From contig CAUJIK010000063.1 of assembly GCA_963205255.1 (NCBI GenBank), positions 47,753-111,752 on the forward strand: a DNA stretch of 64,000 nucleotides, read 5' to 3'. This DNA comes from Pseudomonadota bacterium. GTDB taxonomy: Bacteria; Pseudomonadota; Gammaproteobacteria; Steroidobacterales; Steroidobacteraceae. A program made the position numbers and the translations under genes. Positions 48,120 to 56,601 of this stretch are shown here, one piece after another (position 1 is the first letter of the stretch; each line of letters opens with the position of its first letter). The notes below the pieces were generated by a model. It made no database searches. It had not been told where the DNA came from and saw only the letters and a program-made list of their open reading frames with translations.

Positions 48120-48910
48120 GAACGAGCCGCCCGCGCACCAAGCAGGGACCGCGATTCATCCACGAGAGGATTCTTGCCGACATACAGGGCAAGATCCTTT
48201 CCGGCCGGTGGGCGGCGGGGTGTCGCATCCCGATCGAACAGGAGCTGATGAAGCAGTACCAGTGCTCGCGCATGACGGTGAGCAAGGTGCTCACGCGGCT
48301 CGCGCATGCGGGGCTGATCGTGCGCCGCCGCAAGGCGGGCAGCTTCGTCGGGCATCCGCATTCGCAATCGGCCGTGCTCGACATCCCCGACATCAAGGTG
48401 GAGGTGGCCGCGCTCGACCTGCCGTACAGCTACGGGGTGTTGCACCGCCACAAGCGGCGCAGCTCGCGCGAGGAGCGCGAGATCTTCGGCAAGGACGGGG
48501 CGGTGCCGATGCTGGAACTGGACTGCCTGCACATGGCCGGTGAGCAGCCCTTCTGCCTGGAGCAGCGCCTGATCAACCTGCAGGCTGTGCCCGAGGCGGC
48601 CAGCGAGACTTTCGCCGAACTTGCTCCGGGAGCCTGGCTGCGTCGCCGCGTGCCCTGGATGCTGGCCGAACACCGCATCCGCGCGGCCGCCGCGGAGCCG
48701 GAGGCGGCGGCGGCACTGAAAATCAAGCCGCGCACGCCATGTCTGGTCATCGAACGCACCACGCGGGACGTCGCGTCCGCCATCACCTTCGTCCGTCTGA
48801 TCTATCCCGGGAACCTGCACGAACTGGTGGCGAGCTTCATGCCCATCGCCGCCGTGTCCGACGCGGATTTGCGCGATCGCTCGCCCGCATCGAGAGCCCG
48901 ATCCGGCTAG
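48116..48910 (+). CDS. hutC: HutC-family GntR transcriptional regulator
   Basis: A 264-residue regulator. The N-terminal GntR winged helix shows ILADIQGKILSGRWAAGCRIP and QYQCSRMTVSKVLTRLAHAGLIVRRRKAGSFV. The C-terminal UTRA effector domain has RHKRRSSREEREIFG, VPMLELDCLHMAGEQPFCLEQRLIN, and PCLVIERTTRD. TTG 48116 gives a TTGA overlap with the hutF stop and a purine-rich site at 48101-48107; GTG 48110 is also possible. HutC represses hut genes and senses urocanate in related bacteria. It ends directly at the stop of the convergent LysR gene. Confidence 0.88.
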   Translation: MRTSRPRTKQGPRFIHERILADIQGKILSGRWAAGCRIPIEQELMKQYQCSRMTVSKVLTRLAHAGLIVRRRKAGSFVGHPHSQSAVLDIPDIKVEVAALDLPYSYGVLHRHKRRSSREEREIFGKDGAVPMLELDCLHMAGEQPFCLEQRLINLQAVPEAASETFAELAPGAWLRRRVPWMLAEHRIRAAAAEPEAAAALKIKPRTPCLVIERTTRDVASAITFVRLIYPGNLHELVASFMPIAAVSDADLRDRSPASRARSG

Positions 48911-49876
48911 CTAGCTGCGGTCGGCTTCCGGCTGCGGCAGCGGGCCGCTTGATCGATCCATCTGCTGCCGGGCGGCGGCGATCAGGACGTTGCGGAATTC
49001 CGCGCCACAGGGGCGGTCCAGTGCGTCGCGCCCCCACGCCAGAAAATAAGGTTCCTGCAGGGAGAGGCGCCGATCCACCGGCACCACGAGGCGTCCGCGG
49101 CGCACGTGGTTGGCGATCATCGAGATCTGGCCCAGCACGAAGCCGCCTCCGTCCAGTGCGGCGCTGATGGCGGCATCGGACAGCGAGAACGCGAGGTCGC
49201 TGGCGCCCGCCGGCGCCTGCGCGCCCACCGACCATGCCCAGTCGGACCATGAGGGCGGCGGCCGATGACGCGGATCCCAGGTGATGTCGATCAGCGGCCC
49301 CGCGAGGATGTCGGCTTCGGTCATGACTGGATGCGCGCGCAGGAACGCGGGCGAGCAGGCCGGCACCACCGAGTCGATGAACAGCTCCGAAAAGCGGTCG
49401 TAGCGCCGGGAGTCGGTGCCATAGCAGAGTCGGAAATCGATGTTCTCGTCCTGCAGCGGGAGCTCACGCTCGGTTCCGATCAGATGCACGTGAACGCCGG
49501 GATGCTGGGCGCGCCACTCGAGCAGATGACCCTGAAGCCAGGTGGCGAGCGAAGGCAGGGCGGAGAGCACGATGCCCTGGCGCGCGCGCGCGAGATGCAG
49601 CGAATGCTGCGCCGAACGCAGCTCGTCGAAGGCCGCGCGCACCTTGTCGTAGTAGATGCGGCCCCAGGAGGTCAGTATCAGCGAGCGGCCATCGCGCTCG
49701 AACAGCCGCACGTTGAGCTCGCGTTCGATCTTGCGCAGCTGCTGGCTCACCGCGCCGGGCGAGACGCCCAGCTCGTCGGCCGCACTGGCTACGCTGCCAC
49801 GGCGGGCGATGGCTTCGAAAGCCTGGATCGCGCGCATCGCGGGCAGCACATCACTGCCTTTCTTGTTGTCGTTCAT
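48911..49876 (-). CDS. LysR-type transcriptional regulator (GcvA-like)
   Basis: A 321-residue regulator. The helix-turn-helix reads AIQAFEAIARRGSVASAADELGVSPGAVSQQLRKIERELNVRLF, and the substrate-binding domain includes LPLQDENIDFRLCYG, typical of the GcvA/AmpR-like group. ATG 49876 was chosen; a longer open frame extends into the control region and lacks similarity. It is divergent from the beta-propeller/symporter genes, so it probably regulates them. Its stop codon directly abuts that of hutC. Confidence 0.88.
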   Translation of the reverse strand: MNDNKKGSDVLPAMRAIQAFEAIARRGSVASAADELGVSPGAVSQQLRKIERELNVRLFERDGRSLILTSWGRIYYDKVRAAFDELRSAQHSLHLARARQGIVLSALPSLATWLQGHLLEWRAQHPGVHVHLIGTERELPLQDENIDFRLCYGTDSRRYDRFSELFIDSVVPACSPAFLRAHPVMTEADILAGPLIDITWDPRHRPPPSWSDWAWSVGAQAPAGASDLAFSLSDAAISAALDGGGFVLGQISMIANHVRRGRLVVPVDRRLSLQEPYFLAWGRDALDRPCGAEFRNVLIAAARQQMDRSSGPLPQPEADRS

Positions 49877-49948
49877 CGGACGTAGCTCGGGCCAACTGGT
49901 TGGCGCGCCAATTGCTGCCCGGGAGACGGTATGCAGCGATGAAGTAAA

Positions 49949-49998
49949 TGTACAGACATTTTGTCCAGCATGGATAGACGTTATTGTATAGACGTTAT
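49949..49998. promoter_or_regulatory. Cluster of TGTnTAnACA-like sites between LysR gene and beta-propeller gene
   Basis: TGTACAGACA (49949-49958), TGGATAGACG (49971-49980) and TGTATAGACG (49985-49994) lie within 50 bases. ATAGACGTTAT is repeated exactly at 49974-49984 and 49988-49998, a 14-base period. The motif matches the site upstream of the TonB receptor at 53561 and resembles operators described for HutC-subfamily GntR regulators, whose core is TATAGAC or TCTAGAC. Confidence 0.6.
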
Positions 49999-50108
49999 AT
50001 AGTCCTTTGCGCCGGCTGGGGGAAGCTCCGCGAGATATCGGGCTCTCGTCGTCGATATCGCCATATCTTGGGGCAGGACGCCCATCGTCATCGAGGGGGG
50101 TTGCACGC

Positions 50109-51284
50109 ATGACTCGGTCCAGGCGCCTCAGCAGGATTTTTGCTGCCACGGCAGCGCTCGCGCTATCTCTTGGAATAAGCCTGCCCGGGCATGCAGCTGG
50201 CGCATCGGCTTCCGCATCCACAATCACTGTTCCTGAGTACGAGCTCGACCAGAGCTGGCCAAAGCTGCCGTTGCCGAACAAGTGGGCACTGGGTCTCATC
50301 AATGGCATTCATGTCGATGAGAAGAACCATCTGTGGATGTTCCACACGCCGGAGGATCTGGCCCCTAATCTGCTCGGGGCTGCCGCCAACCCGCCTACCA
50401 GCAAGTGCTGTGTGCCGGCGCCGGCGGTGATCGAATTCAGCGAGACTGGCGATGTGCTGCGCGCCTGGGGCGATCCGACGAAGAAGGATCAGGGCTTCGA
50501 GTGGCCCACGGCCGGCCACGGCATCTACGTGGACTACAAGGGCAATGTGTGGATTGGCGGCAGCTCCACGCGTCCGTCGCGGGATGGTCGCCCGAACGAT
50601 GGTCTGGTGCTGAAGTTCGATCCCGACGGCAAGCTGCTGCTGCAGATCGGTGCCAAGGGGCCCTCGAAGGGGAGCAATGACACCACCATGCTTTCGGGCG
50701 CCTCGGCGGTCGATGTGGATCCGGAAACCAACGAGGTGTTCATCTCCGACGGCTACGGCAACCGGCGCGTGATCGTGTTCGACGCCGATACCGGCGCCTA
50801 CAAGCGTCACTGGGGCGCCTACGGCAACGTGCCCGTGGATGAGCCGGTGCGGACGCGCTACAACGGCGTCGGAGAGCTGCCGAAACAGTTCAATCTCGTG
50901 CACTGCATCCGCCTGTCGAAGGATGGCCTGGTGTATGTGTGCGACCGCCTCAACAACCGCGTGCAGGTGTTCCGCAAGGACGGCACCTTCGTCACTGAAT
51001 TCTTCTACGAGCCCACCACTGGCGGCTCGGGGTCGGTGGGCAACGTGAGCCTGTGGCCCACGGAGAAGCAGGAAATCATGGTGCTGAACGACCCGGGCAA
51101 CTTCCAGTGGGTGCTCATCAACCGTGCTGATGGCAAGGAGCTCTCGCGCTTCGGTACCTACGGCACGTACTGGGGTGAGTTCACGCGCAACCACCAGATG
51201 GAATTCGATCTCAAGGGCAACATCTACACGTCAGAGGACTTTCGCGTGCAGAAATTCAAGATCGTCAACGGGGTGAAGCCGTGA
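50109..51284 (+). CDS. Secreted NHL-repeat/six-bladed beta-propeller protein
   Basis: A 391-residue exported protein with a signal peptide ending GHAAGA. Propeller blades are recognisable as repeated GIHVDEKNHLWM, GIYVDYKGNVWIGG, VDVDPETNEVFISDGYGNRRVIVFD, IRLSKDGLVYVCDRLNNRVQVF and MEFDLKGNIYTSEDFRVQKF. This pattern is close to NHL repeats, found in sugar- or peptide-binding and peptidyl-amidating proteins. ATG 50109 is preceded by a GGGGGG-type ribosome site. The end overlaps the symporter start (GTGA). A periplasmic binding or processing role for the transported compound is inferred. Confidence 0.8.
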   Translation: MTRSRRLSRIFAATAALALSLGISLPGHAAGASASASTITVPEYELDQSWPKLPLPNKWALGLINGIHVDEKNHLWMFHTPEDLAPNLLGAAANPPTSKCCVPAPAVIEFSETGDVLRAWGDPTKKDQGFEWPTAGHGIYVDYKGNVWIGGSSTRPSRDGRPNDGLVLKFDPDGKLLLQIGAKGPSKGSNDTTMLSGASAVDVDPETNEVFISDGYGNRRVIVFDADTGAYKRHWGAYGNVPVDEPVRTRYNGVGELPKQFNLVHCIRLSKDGLVYVCDRLNNRVQVFRKDGTFVTEFFYEPTTGGSGSVGNVSLWPTEKQEIMVLNDPGNFQWVLINRADGKELSRFGTYGTYWGEFTRNHQMEFDLKGNIYTSEDFRVQKFKIVNGVKP

Positions 51285-52765
51285 CTCTCAATCTCATCGT
51301 CATCGCCCTCTACATGGCGGGCATGATCGGCATCGGCTTCTATGCCCGTGCCCGTGCCCGTACTGAATCCGACTTCCTCGTCGCCGGGCGACGCCTGGGT
51401 CCCGTCTACTACGCGGGCACGCTGGCGGCGCTGGTGATGGGCGGCGGCGCCACGCTGGGCGGCATCGGTCTGGGTTACCAGTTCGGCCTGTCGGGCGTGT
51501 GGCTGGTGTTCTCGCTGGCCATCGGCGTGTTCCTGGTCAGCGTGTTCCTGGCGCCGCTGATCAACCGCCTCAAGGTTTACACCGTCGCGCAGATGCTCGA
51601 GATGCGCTACGGGAGCATGGGCACGGTGGTCTCCGGCGCGGTGATGCTCGGCTACACGCTGTTCATCTCGGTGACGTCCACCATCGCCTACGGTGCGATT
51701 TTCTCGGTGCTGTTCGACATCGGCAAGGTGCCGGCCATTCTCATGGGCAGCAGCGTGGTGGTGCTCTATTCGGTGCTGGGCGGCATGTGGTCGATCACGC
51801 TGACGGACATGGCCCAGTTCTTCATCAAGACGCTGAGCATTTTCTTCATCCTGCTGCCGGCGGCGCTGATCAAGGCGGGCGGCTTCGAGGGCCTGGCGGC
51901 GCAGCTGCCGGAGTCGGCCTTCGATTGGACCGCGATGGGCGGCGGAAAGATCTTCACTTATCTGGTGCTGTACGTGCCGACGATGATCGTCGGGCAGGAT
52001 CTTTGGCAGCGCATATTCACCGCGCGCAGTGACAAGGTGGCTCGCTGGGCCGGTGTCAGCGCCTCGGCGTACTGTTTCCTCTATGGCATCGCCGGCGCAT
52101 TGATCGGCATGTCGGCCGCGGTGCTGTTGCCGGGTCTGGCCACGCGCGACGAGGTGTACACGCAGGTGGTAAACAATGTGTTGCCCGCGGGTCTGGCGGG
52201 TCTGGTGGTGGCCGGTGCGCTGGCTGCCATCATGGGCACCTCGAGCGGCGCGCTGATTGCGACCGCGACCGTGGCCAAGCAGGACATCATCAATGGCTGG
52301 AAGCGCCGTCGTGGCGGTGTGATCACTCCGCCGGTCACCGACGATGGTCCGCATGACGAGATCCGCGACAGTCGGGTGCTGATCGTGATCTTCGGTGTGA
52401 TCATGGCCACTGTGGCCTGCATGGTGCAGGACGTGATCATGGGTCTGACGCTGGCTTCGGACTTCCTGGTCGGTGGTCTGGTGGTGCCGGTGCTGGGCGG
52501 CATGTTCTGGAAGCGCGCCACGGCCAGGGGTGCCATCGCCAGCATCGTCGTGGGCATCGCGGCCACCATGGGCACGATCGCCTTCACCGGCATCGAGGCG
52601 AATACGCCGATCTTTGTCGGCCTCGCGGGCAGCCTGATTGCCTTCCTCGTGGGCAGTCTGACGGACAAGCCCACGCCGGCCGCGGTGCGGCAGCAGTGGG
52701 AAGAGCGTGTGCGTCCCGCGAAGCGTGCTGCCGTCGGCGCCGCGCCCGAGGGTGCACGGCCGTGA
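51281..52765 (+). CDS. Sodium:solute symporter family transporter
   Basis: A 494-residue inner-membrane protein with about 13 helices, of the SSS (solute:sodium symporter) family. Typical segments are ESDFLVAGRRLGPVYYAGTLAALVMGGGATLGGIGLGYQFG, VAQMLEMRYGSMGTVVSGAVM, SVLGGMWSITLTDMAQFFIK and ALAAIMGTSSGALIATATVAKQDI, forming the sodium and substrate sites. GTG 51281 overlaps the upstream stop. Substrates of this family include amino acids, carboxylates, sugars and pantothenate; none can be assigned. Downstream, its TGA overlaps the GTG of the next gene. Confidence 0.92.
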   Translation: MTLNLIVIALYMAGMIGIGFYARARARTESDFLVAGRRLGPVYYAGTLAALVMGGGATLGGIGLGYQFGLSGVWLVFSLAIGVFLVSVFLAPLINRLKVYTVAQMLEMRYGSMGTVVSGAVMLGYTLFISVTSTIAYGAIFSVLFDIGKVPAILMGSSVVVLYSVLGGMWSITLTDMAQFFIKTLSIFFILLPAALIKAGGFEGLAAQLPESAFDWTAMGGGKIFTYLVLYVPTMIVGQDLWQRIFTARSDKVARWAGVSASAYCFLYGIAGALIGMSAAVLLPGLATRDEVYTQVVNNVLPAGLAGLVVAGALAAIMGTSSGALIATATVAKQDIINGWKRRRGGVITPPVTDDGPHDEIRDSRVLIVIFGVIMATVACMVQDVIMGLTLASDFLVGGLVVPVLGGMFWKRATARGAIASIVVGIAATMGTIAFTGIEANTPIFVGLAGSLIAFLVGSLTDKPTPAAVRQQWEERVRPAKRAAVGAAPEGARP

Positions 52766-53349
52766 GCTGCGCCGCCTCCATCGCGGGGCGGCTGATGCTG
52801 CTCGGCTGTGTGGCGCTGGCGGCGCCAGCGGTGGCGGTGTCCGCGCAGGCGGAGCAGGGCATCGATGCCTGCGCGCTGCTGCAGCCGATGGAGATGGAGC
52901 GTGTGCTGGTGGGCCATTCGGTGGCTCCCGGCGTACGCAACGATGCCGGCCTGGAATCCAATGGCGCCTATTCATCCACCTGCATGTGGATGCTCCGGAG
53001 CGAGGGCGCTCCGGCAGCGCAGCAGGCTGCCCGTGGCCGCAGCTACGTGATCCTCAACGTGATGCAGTGGCCGGCGGGCAGCGGCAAGGCGGGCAGTTTT
53101 CTCGAATCCTTTCGCGAGGCCAAAGAGGCCGGAGTGCTGACGGCGCCGCTGGTGCCCAAGTCATTCGGTGATGAGGCCCTGTGGTGGGGGGATGGTCTGG
53201 CGGTGCGGCGCCGCGATATCAGTTTCGGGCTGTCGGTGGTCGTGGCTGGTGGCGGTGTGAGGGGAGTGAACGAGGAGCGGCTGGCTCCGCATGTGTTGCG
53301 TCGAATCGACACCCGCGACGCGCAGCTGGGTCGCGATCGGCCACGTTGA
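52762..53349 (+). CDS. Small secreted protein of unknown function
   Basis: A 195-residue product. GTG 52762 overlaps the symporter stop (GTGA) and yields a signal peptide with hydrophobic core LMLLGCVALAAPAVAV. The mature part has IDACALLQPMEMERVLVG and SSTCMWMLRSE, a Cys pair and a pattern that recalls small DUF3558-like lipoproteins, but I do not recognise the family with confidence. It is the third gene of the beta-propeller/symporter operon. Confidence 0.65.
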   Translation: MSCAASIAGRLMLLGCVALAAPAVAVSAQAEQGIDACALLQPMEMERVLVGHSVAPGVRNDAGLESNGAYSSTCMWMLRSEGAPAAQQAARGRSYVILNVMQWPAGSGKAGSFLESFREAKEAGVLTAPLVPKSFGDEALWWGDGLAVRRRDISFGLSVVVAGGGVRGVNEERLAPHVLRRIDTRDAQLGRDRPR

Positions 53350-53360
53350 TCGAATGCATC

Positions 53361-53399
53361 ACACGGCAATGCAACACGGCAATGCAGTACGGCAATGCA
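53361..53399 (+). repeat. Three tandem copies of a 13-bp repeat
   Basis: ACACGGCAATGCA occurs at 53361-53373 and 53374-53386, then GTACGGCAATGCA at 53387-53399, so the 11-base core ACGGCAATGCA is repeated exactly three times at a 13-base period. The block is bordered by AATGCATCAC at 53353-53362 and again at 53394-53403. It looks like an iteron-type or regulator-binding array. Confidence 0.85.
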
Positions 53400-53560
53400 T
53401 CACGTTGGCGCGGACACGCTTCTTTGGCGTGCAGTCCGCGCGGCTGTCACTGCATCGTATTTGTGCCGCTCGCTTGCGCACTGCACCTTGTCGATGCGCC
53501 GGCAGAAATGCTGAAGCCAGCCGCAGAAAAACTGAGTTGCGGTCAATTTGTCACGTGCTA

Positions 53561-53570
53561 TGTATAGACA
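53561..53570. promoter_or_regulatory. Putative HutC/GntR operator upstream of TonB receptor
   Basis: TGTATAGACA is a perfect match to the near-palindrome TGTnTAnACA, 65 bases before the receptor start. Related sites occur at 46687, 49949 and 49985. Confidence 0.55.
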
Positions 53571-53634
53571 TTAAGGGGTACCTGTTCTGTGGTACCGATA
53601 CTACTAATTAGTCAAGCGTCTCGTGGGGAGCCAA

Positions 53635-56601
53635 ATGCTGTCTATCAAATCTGTTCTTGCTGATACCTCTGGTGATGTCGTGGTGCGGCGTATCGGCGCC
53701 CGTGTCATCGCCGCCCAGCGTCGTGCTTTCGGCGCCGCCGTGCCCGCGGCTCTGCTGATGGGCGCGGCCGCCGTGTCCCTGCCGCAGTATGTCGCCGCGC
53801 AGGACACCGCACCGGCCGCCAGCGAGGAGGGACTCGCGGAAGCCGTCGTTACCGGCACGCGCGTGGTGCGTGACGGCTACGAGGCGCCGACCCCGGTCAG
53901 CGTGGTGTCGGTCGAGGAGCTGACGAGCTTCGCGTCCAACAACGTGGCGGATGCGCTCAACACGCTCCCGGCGCTGGCCGGCAGCTGGGCGCCGGGCACC
54001 GTGCAGGCAAACGCGAGCAGCGGCAACTCCGGCGTCAACGCGCTGAACCTGCGCAACATCGGCACCAACCGCACGCTGGTCATGCTCAACGGCCAGCGCA
54101 TCGTCGCGTCTTCGTCGACCGGCCTGGTCGACGTCAACACCATCCCGCAGGAGCTGATCCAGCGGGTCGAGGTCGTGACCGGCGGCGCCTCGGCGTCATG
54201 GGGTTCGGATGCGGTCGGCGGCGTGGTGAACTTCATCCTTGATACCGAATACACCGGCCTGAAATCGTCCCTGACGGTGGGCGCGACCAATCATAGAGAC
54301 AACGCGAAAACCAAATTCACGCTCACTGGCGGCACCGGCTTCGCCGATGGCCGCGGTCATGTGCTGTTCAGCGGCTACGCCGACGGCGAGGACCCTGTCA
54401 TCTACAACCGGCGCGACTGGAACCTGAAGGGCTGGCAGTCCGTCATCAACCCGAACTATTCCGCGCTCAACCACGACGAGCCGCAGCGCCTGATACTGGA
54501 CCAGGTTTCCACGGCGAATGGCGTCATCGGCGGCGTCATCACTGCCGGGCCTCTGAGAGGTACGGCCTTCGGGGACGGTGGCGCGCCTTACCAGATGCAC
54601 TATGGCGACCTCGTCAGCAACGGGCAGTTCATGGTCGGCGGCCCCATGTGGGAGTCGCAGCAGATTCGCGGCAAGCATGGCAGCGTGCCGCTGGCCTCAC
54701 GGATGCGCGGCATGGGCGCACTGCTGAATACCTCCTGGAACCTGACCGATACCACGAAGCTGTCGCTGATGCTGTCGCGCAATCGCAGCCAGACCCGCAA
54801 CTGGGCGTTCTCGCTGGAGGACTACGGCAGCATCACCATCAATTCCGGCAACCCGTTCATTCCTGCTTCGGTGCAGGCCGCCATGGACGCCAACGGGCTG
54901 GCCACCATCAGCATGGGTTCGATGCATCCGGATCTGGACATCGCCAAGGCCACCGGCGACCGCACGGTGAGTCGCGCGGTGGTGAGTCTGGCGGGCCAGT
55001 TCGGCGATGGCTGGACCTGGGACGCCTACTATCAGTACGGTGAATCCAAGCAGGCCTACAGCACGCCGGGCATGTGGAACACGGCCCACCTGAGAAAGGC
55101 CTACGATGCCGTCGTGCATCCGGTCACCGGTGCGATCGTCTGCCGCGTGACACTCACCGATCCCAACGATACCTGCGTGCCCTACAACCCCATGGGCATC
55201 GGCGTGAACACCCAGGCGGCGGTCGACTACGTCCAGGGTGATGGCACGATTCAGCAGCGCATGAACCATCTGAGCCAGAACGTGGCGGCCTTCAGCGTTG
55301 CGGGCACGCCGTTCGAGCTGTGGGCGGGCGATGTGTCGCTGGCCGCTGGCGCCGAGTGGCGCCGTGAATGGATGGGCAGGAGCTGGGTCGATCCGATGTC
55401 CATCCTCGGACAGTGGTGGGCCGGCAACAGCAGGCCCAGCACGGGCAGCTTCAACGTGAAGGAGGCTTTCGTCGAAACCGTGGTGCCGCTGGCCAAGGGC
55501 GCGTTCCTGGCGAAGGAACTCGATCTGCAGGCCGCTGTGCGCGCCGAGGACTACAGCACCGCGGGCTCGGTGACGGCCTGGAAGGCGGGCCTGACCTGGA
55601 AGCCCATCGACAGCCTCACCGTGCGCGGCTCGCTGTCGCATGACATCCGCGCCCCGAACCTGATCGAGCTGTTCAGTTCTGGCACCGCTAATGCGCCCTA
55701 CATCCTTGATCCGTGGCAGCCCAGCATTCCCTCCCCGGGCTATGGCATCAGCGTCCTGAACGTCGGCAACCGCGATCTGCTTCCGGAGAAGGCCGATTCC
55801 ATGAGCATCGGCTTCGTGGTCCGGCCCACGGCGCTGCCGGGTCTTGGGTTCTCGGTGGACTACTGGGATACCGACATAGGCAATGCCGTCGGCACCGCCC
55901 TGACCGAACAGGCGATCGTCGATAGCTGCTTTGCTGGGCAGACGGACTTCTGTGGGCTGATCACTTTCGAGAATGGTCCGGGCAGCCGTATCCTGGTGGT
56001 GCGCCGCTCGCAGGTGAACAATGCCAACGCCCGCTATCGCGGCATGGACTGGGAGGCCAGCTACCGCTTCGCGCCGCGCTTCCTGCCCGGCGATGTGTCG
56101 CTGCGCTTCATGGCCACCAACTTCCTCGAAAACTCGAGCGTGAACAATGGCGTCAAGAGGGATGTCGTCGGTCAGAACACCACCGACGGCGGCGGCAACG
56201 CCGGCACCGTGCCGGACTGGAAGTGGACGTTTGCGGCAAACTGGTCGTCCGATCTGTGGCGCGCCGGCCTGACGGTACGCGGCATCAGCAAAGGTACCTA
56301 CAACAACTACTTCGTCGAGTGCAGCACGGGGTGCCCGGTATCGAACCCGATCAATGTCACGATCAACGACAACAGCGTCGCAGGAGCCATCTACCTCGAC
56401 GGTTCGGTGTCGCGTGACTTCCATCTCGGCGACGACGGCAGGAAGGCGAACGTGTTCCTGAACGTCCGCAACCTGCTCGACAGGGATCCGGCGCCGATGG
56501 GTCCTCACGGCAGCTTTTCCGACACGCTGGCTTCGTACAACGCGAACCTGTACGACGGACTGGGTCGCGTGTTCAGCGCTGGCGTGAGGGTCGAGTTCTG
56601 A
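53635..56601 (+). CDS. Large TonB-dependent receptor
   Basis: A 988-residue receptor. It begins with an unusually long signal region (about 57 residues, ending QYVAAQD), then a TonB-box-like AEAVVTGTRV, the plug with VLNGQRIVASSS-type VMLNGQRIV and VEVVTGGASASWGSDAVGGVVNFI, and a barrel ending AGVRVEF. The subgroup with SWGSDAVGGVVNF is common in oligotrophic proteobacteria for glycans, peptides and other large substrates. ATG 53635 sits five bases after GGGGAG. Its stop overlaps the proposed start of the cytochrome gene, so they are one operon. Confidence 0.92.
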   Translation: MLSIKSVLADTSGDVVVRRIGARVIAAQRRAFGAAVPAALLMGAAAVSLPQYVAAQDTAPAASEEGLAEAVVTGTRVVRDGYEAPTPVSVVSVEELTSFASNNVADALNTLPALAGSWAPGTVQANASSGNSGVNALNLRNIGTNRTLVMLNGQRIVASSSTGLVDVNTIPQELIQRVEVVTGGASASWGSDAVGGVVNFILDTEYTGLKSSLTVGATNHRDNAKTKFTLTGGTGFADGRGHVLFSGYADGEDPVIYNRRDWNLKGWQSVINPNYSALNHDEPQRLILDQVSTANGVIGGVITAGPLRGTAFGDGGAPYQMHYGDLVSNGQFMVGGPMWESQQIRGKHGSVPLASRMRGMGALLNTSWNLTDTTKLSLMLSRNRSQTRNWAFSLEDYGSITINSGNPFIPASVQAAMDANGLATISMGSMHPDLDIAKATGDRTVSRAVVSLAGQFGDGWTWDAYYQYGESKQAYSTPGMWNTAHLRKAYDAVVHPVTGAIVCRVTLTDPNDTCVPYNPMGIGVNTQAAVDYVQGDGTIQQRMNHLSQNVAAFSVAGTPFELWAGDVSLAAGAEWRREWMGRSWVDPMSILGQWWAGNSRPSTGSFNVKEAFVETVVPLAKGAFLAKELDLQAAVRAEDYSTAGSVTAWKAGLTWKPIDSLTVRGSLSHDIRAPNLIELFSSGTANAPYILDPWQPSIPSPGYGISVLNVGNRDLLPEKADSMSIGFVVRPTALPGLGFSVDYWDTDIGNAVGTALTEQAIVDSCFAGQTDFCGLITFENGPGSRILVVRRSQVNNANARYRGMDWEASYRFAPRFLPGDVSLRFMATNFLENSSVNNGVKRDVVGQNTTDGGGNAGTVPDWKWTFAANWSSDLWRAGLTVRGISKGTYNNYFVECSTGCPVSNPINVTINDNSVAGAIYLDGSVSRDFHLGDDGRKANVFLNVRNLLDRDPAPMGPHGSFSDTLASYNANLYDGLGRVFSAGVRVEF

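Larger units (their letters stand above)
53350..53634. promoter_or_regulatory. Control region upstream of the large TonB receptor operon
   Basis: About 285 bases without a gene. It contains a 13-bp tandem repeat (53361-53399), a perfect TGTATAGACA site (53561-53570) and a ribosome site GGGGAG at 53624-53629. A TTGTCA at 53548-53553 could be a -35 element, but I cannot settle a -10 box. Confidence 0.55.

Noticed and set aside
53361..53399. CRISPR array
   Set aside because: Repeats are only 13 bp with no unique spacers between them, and no cas gene is nearby.
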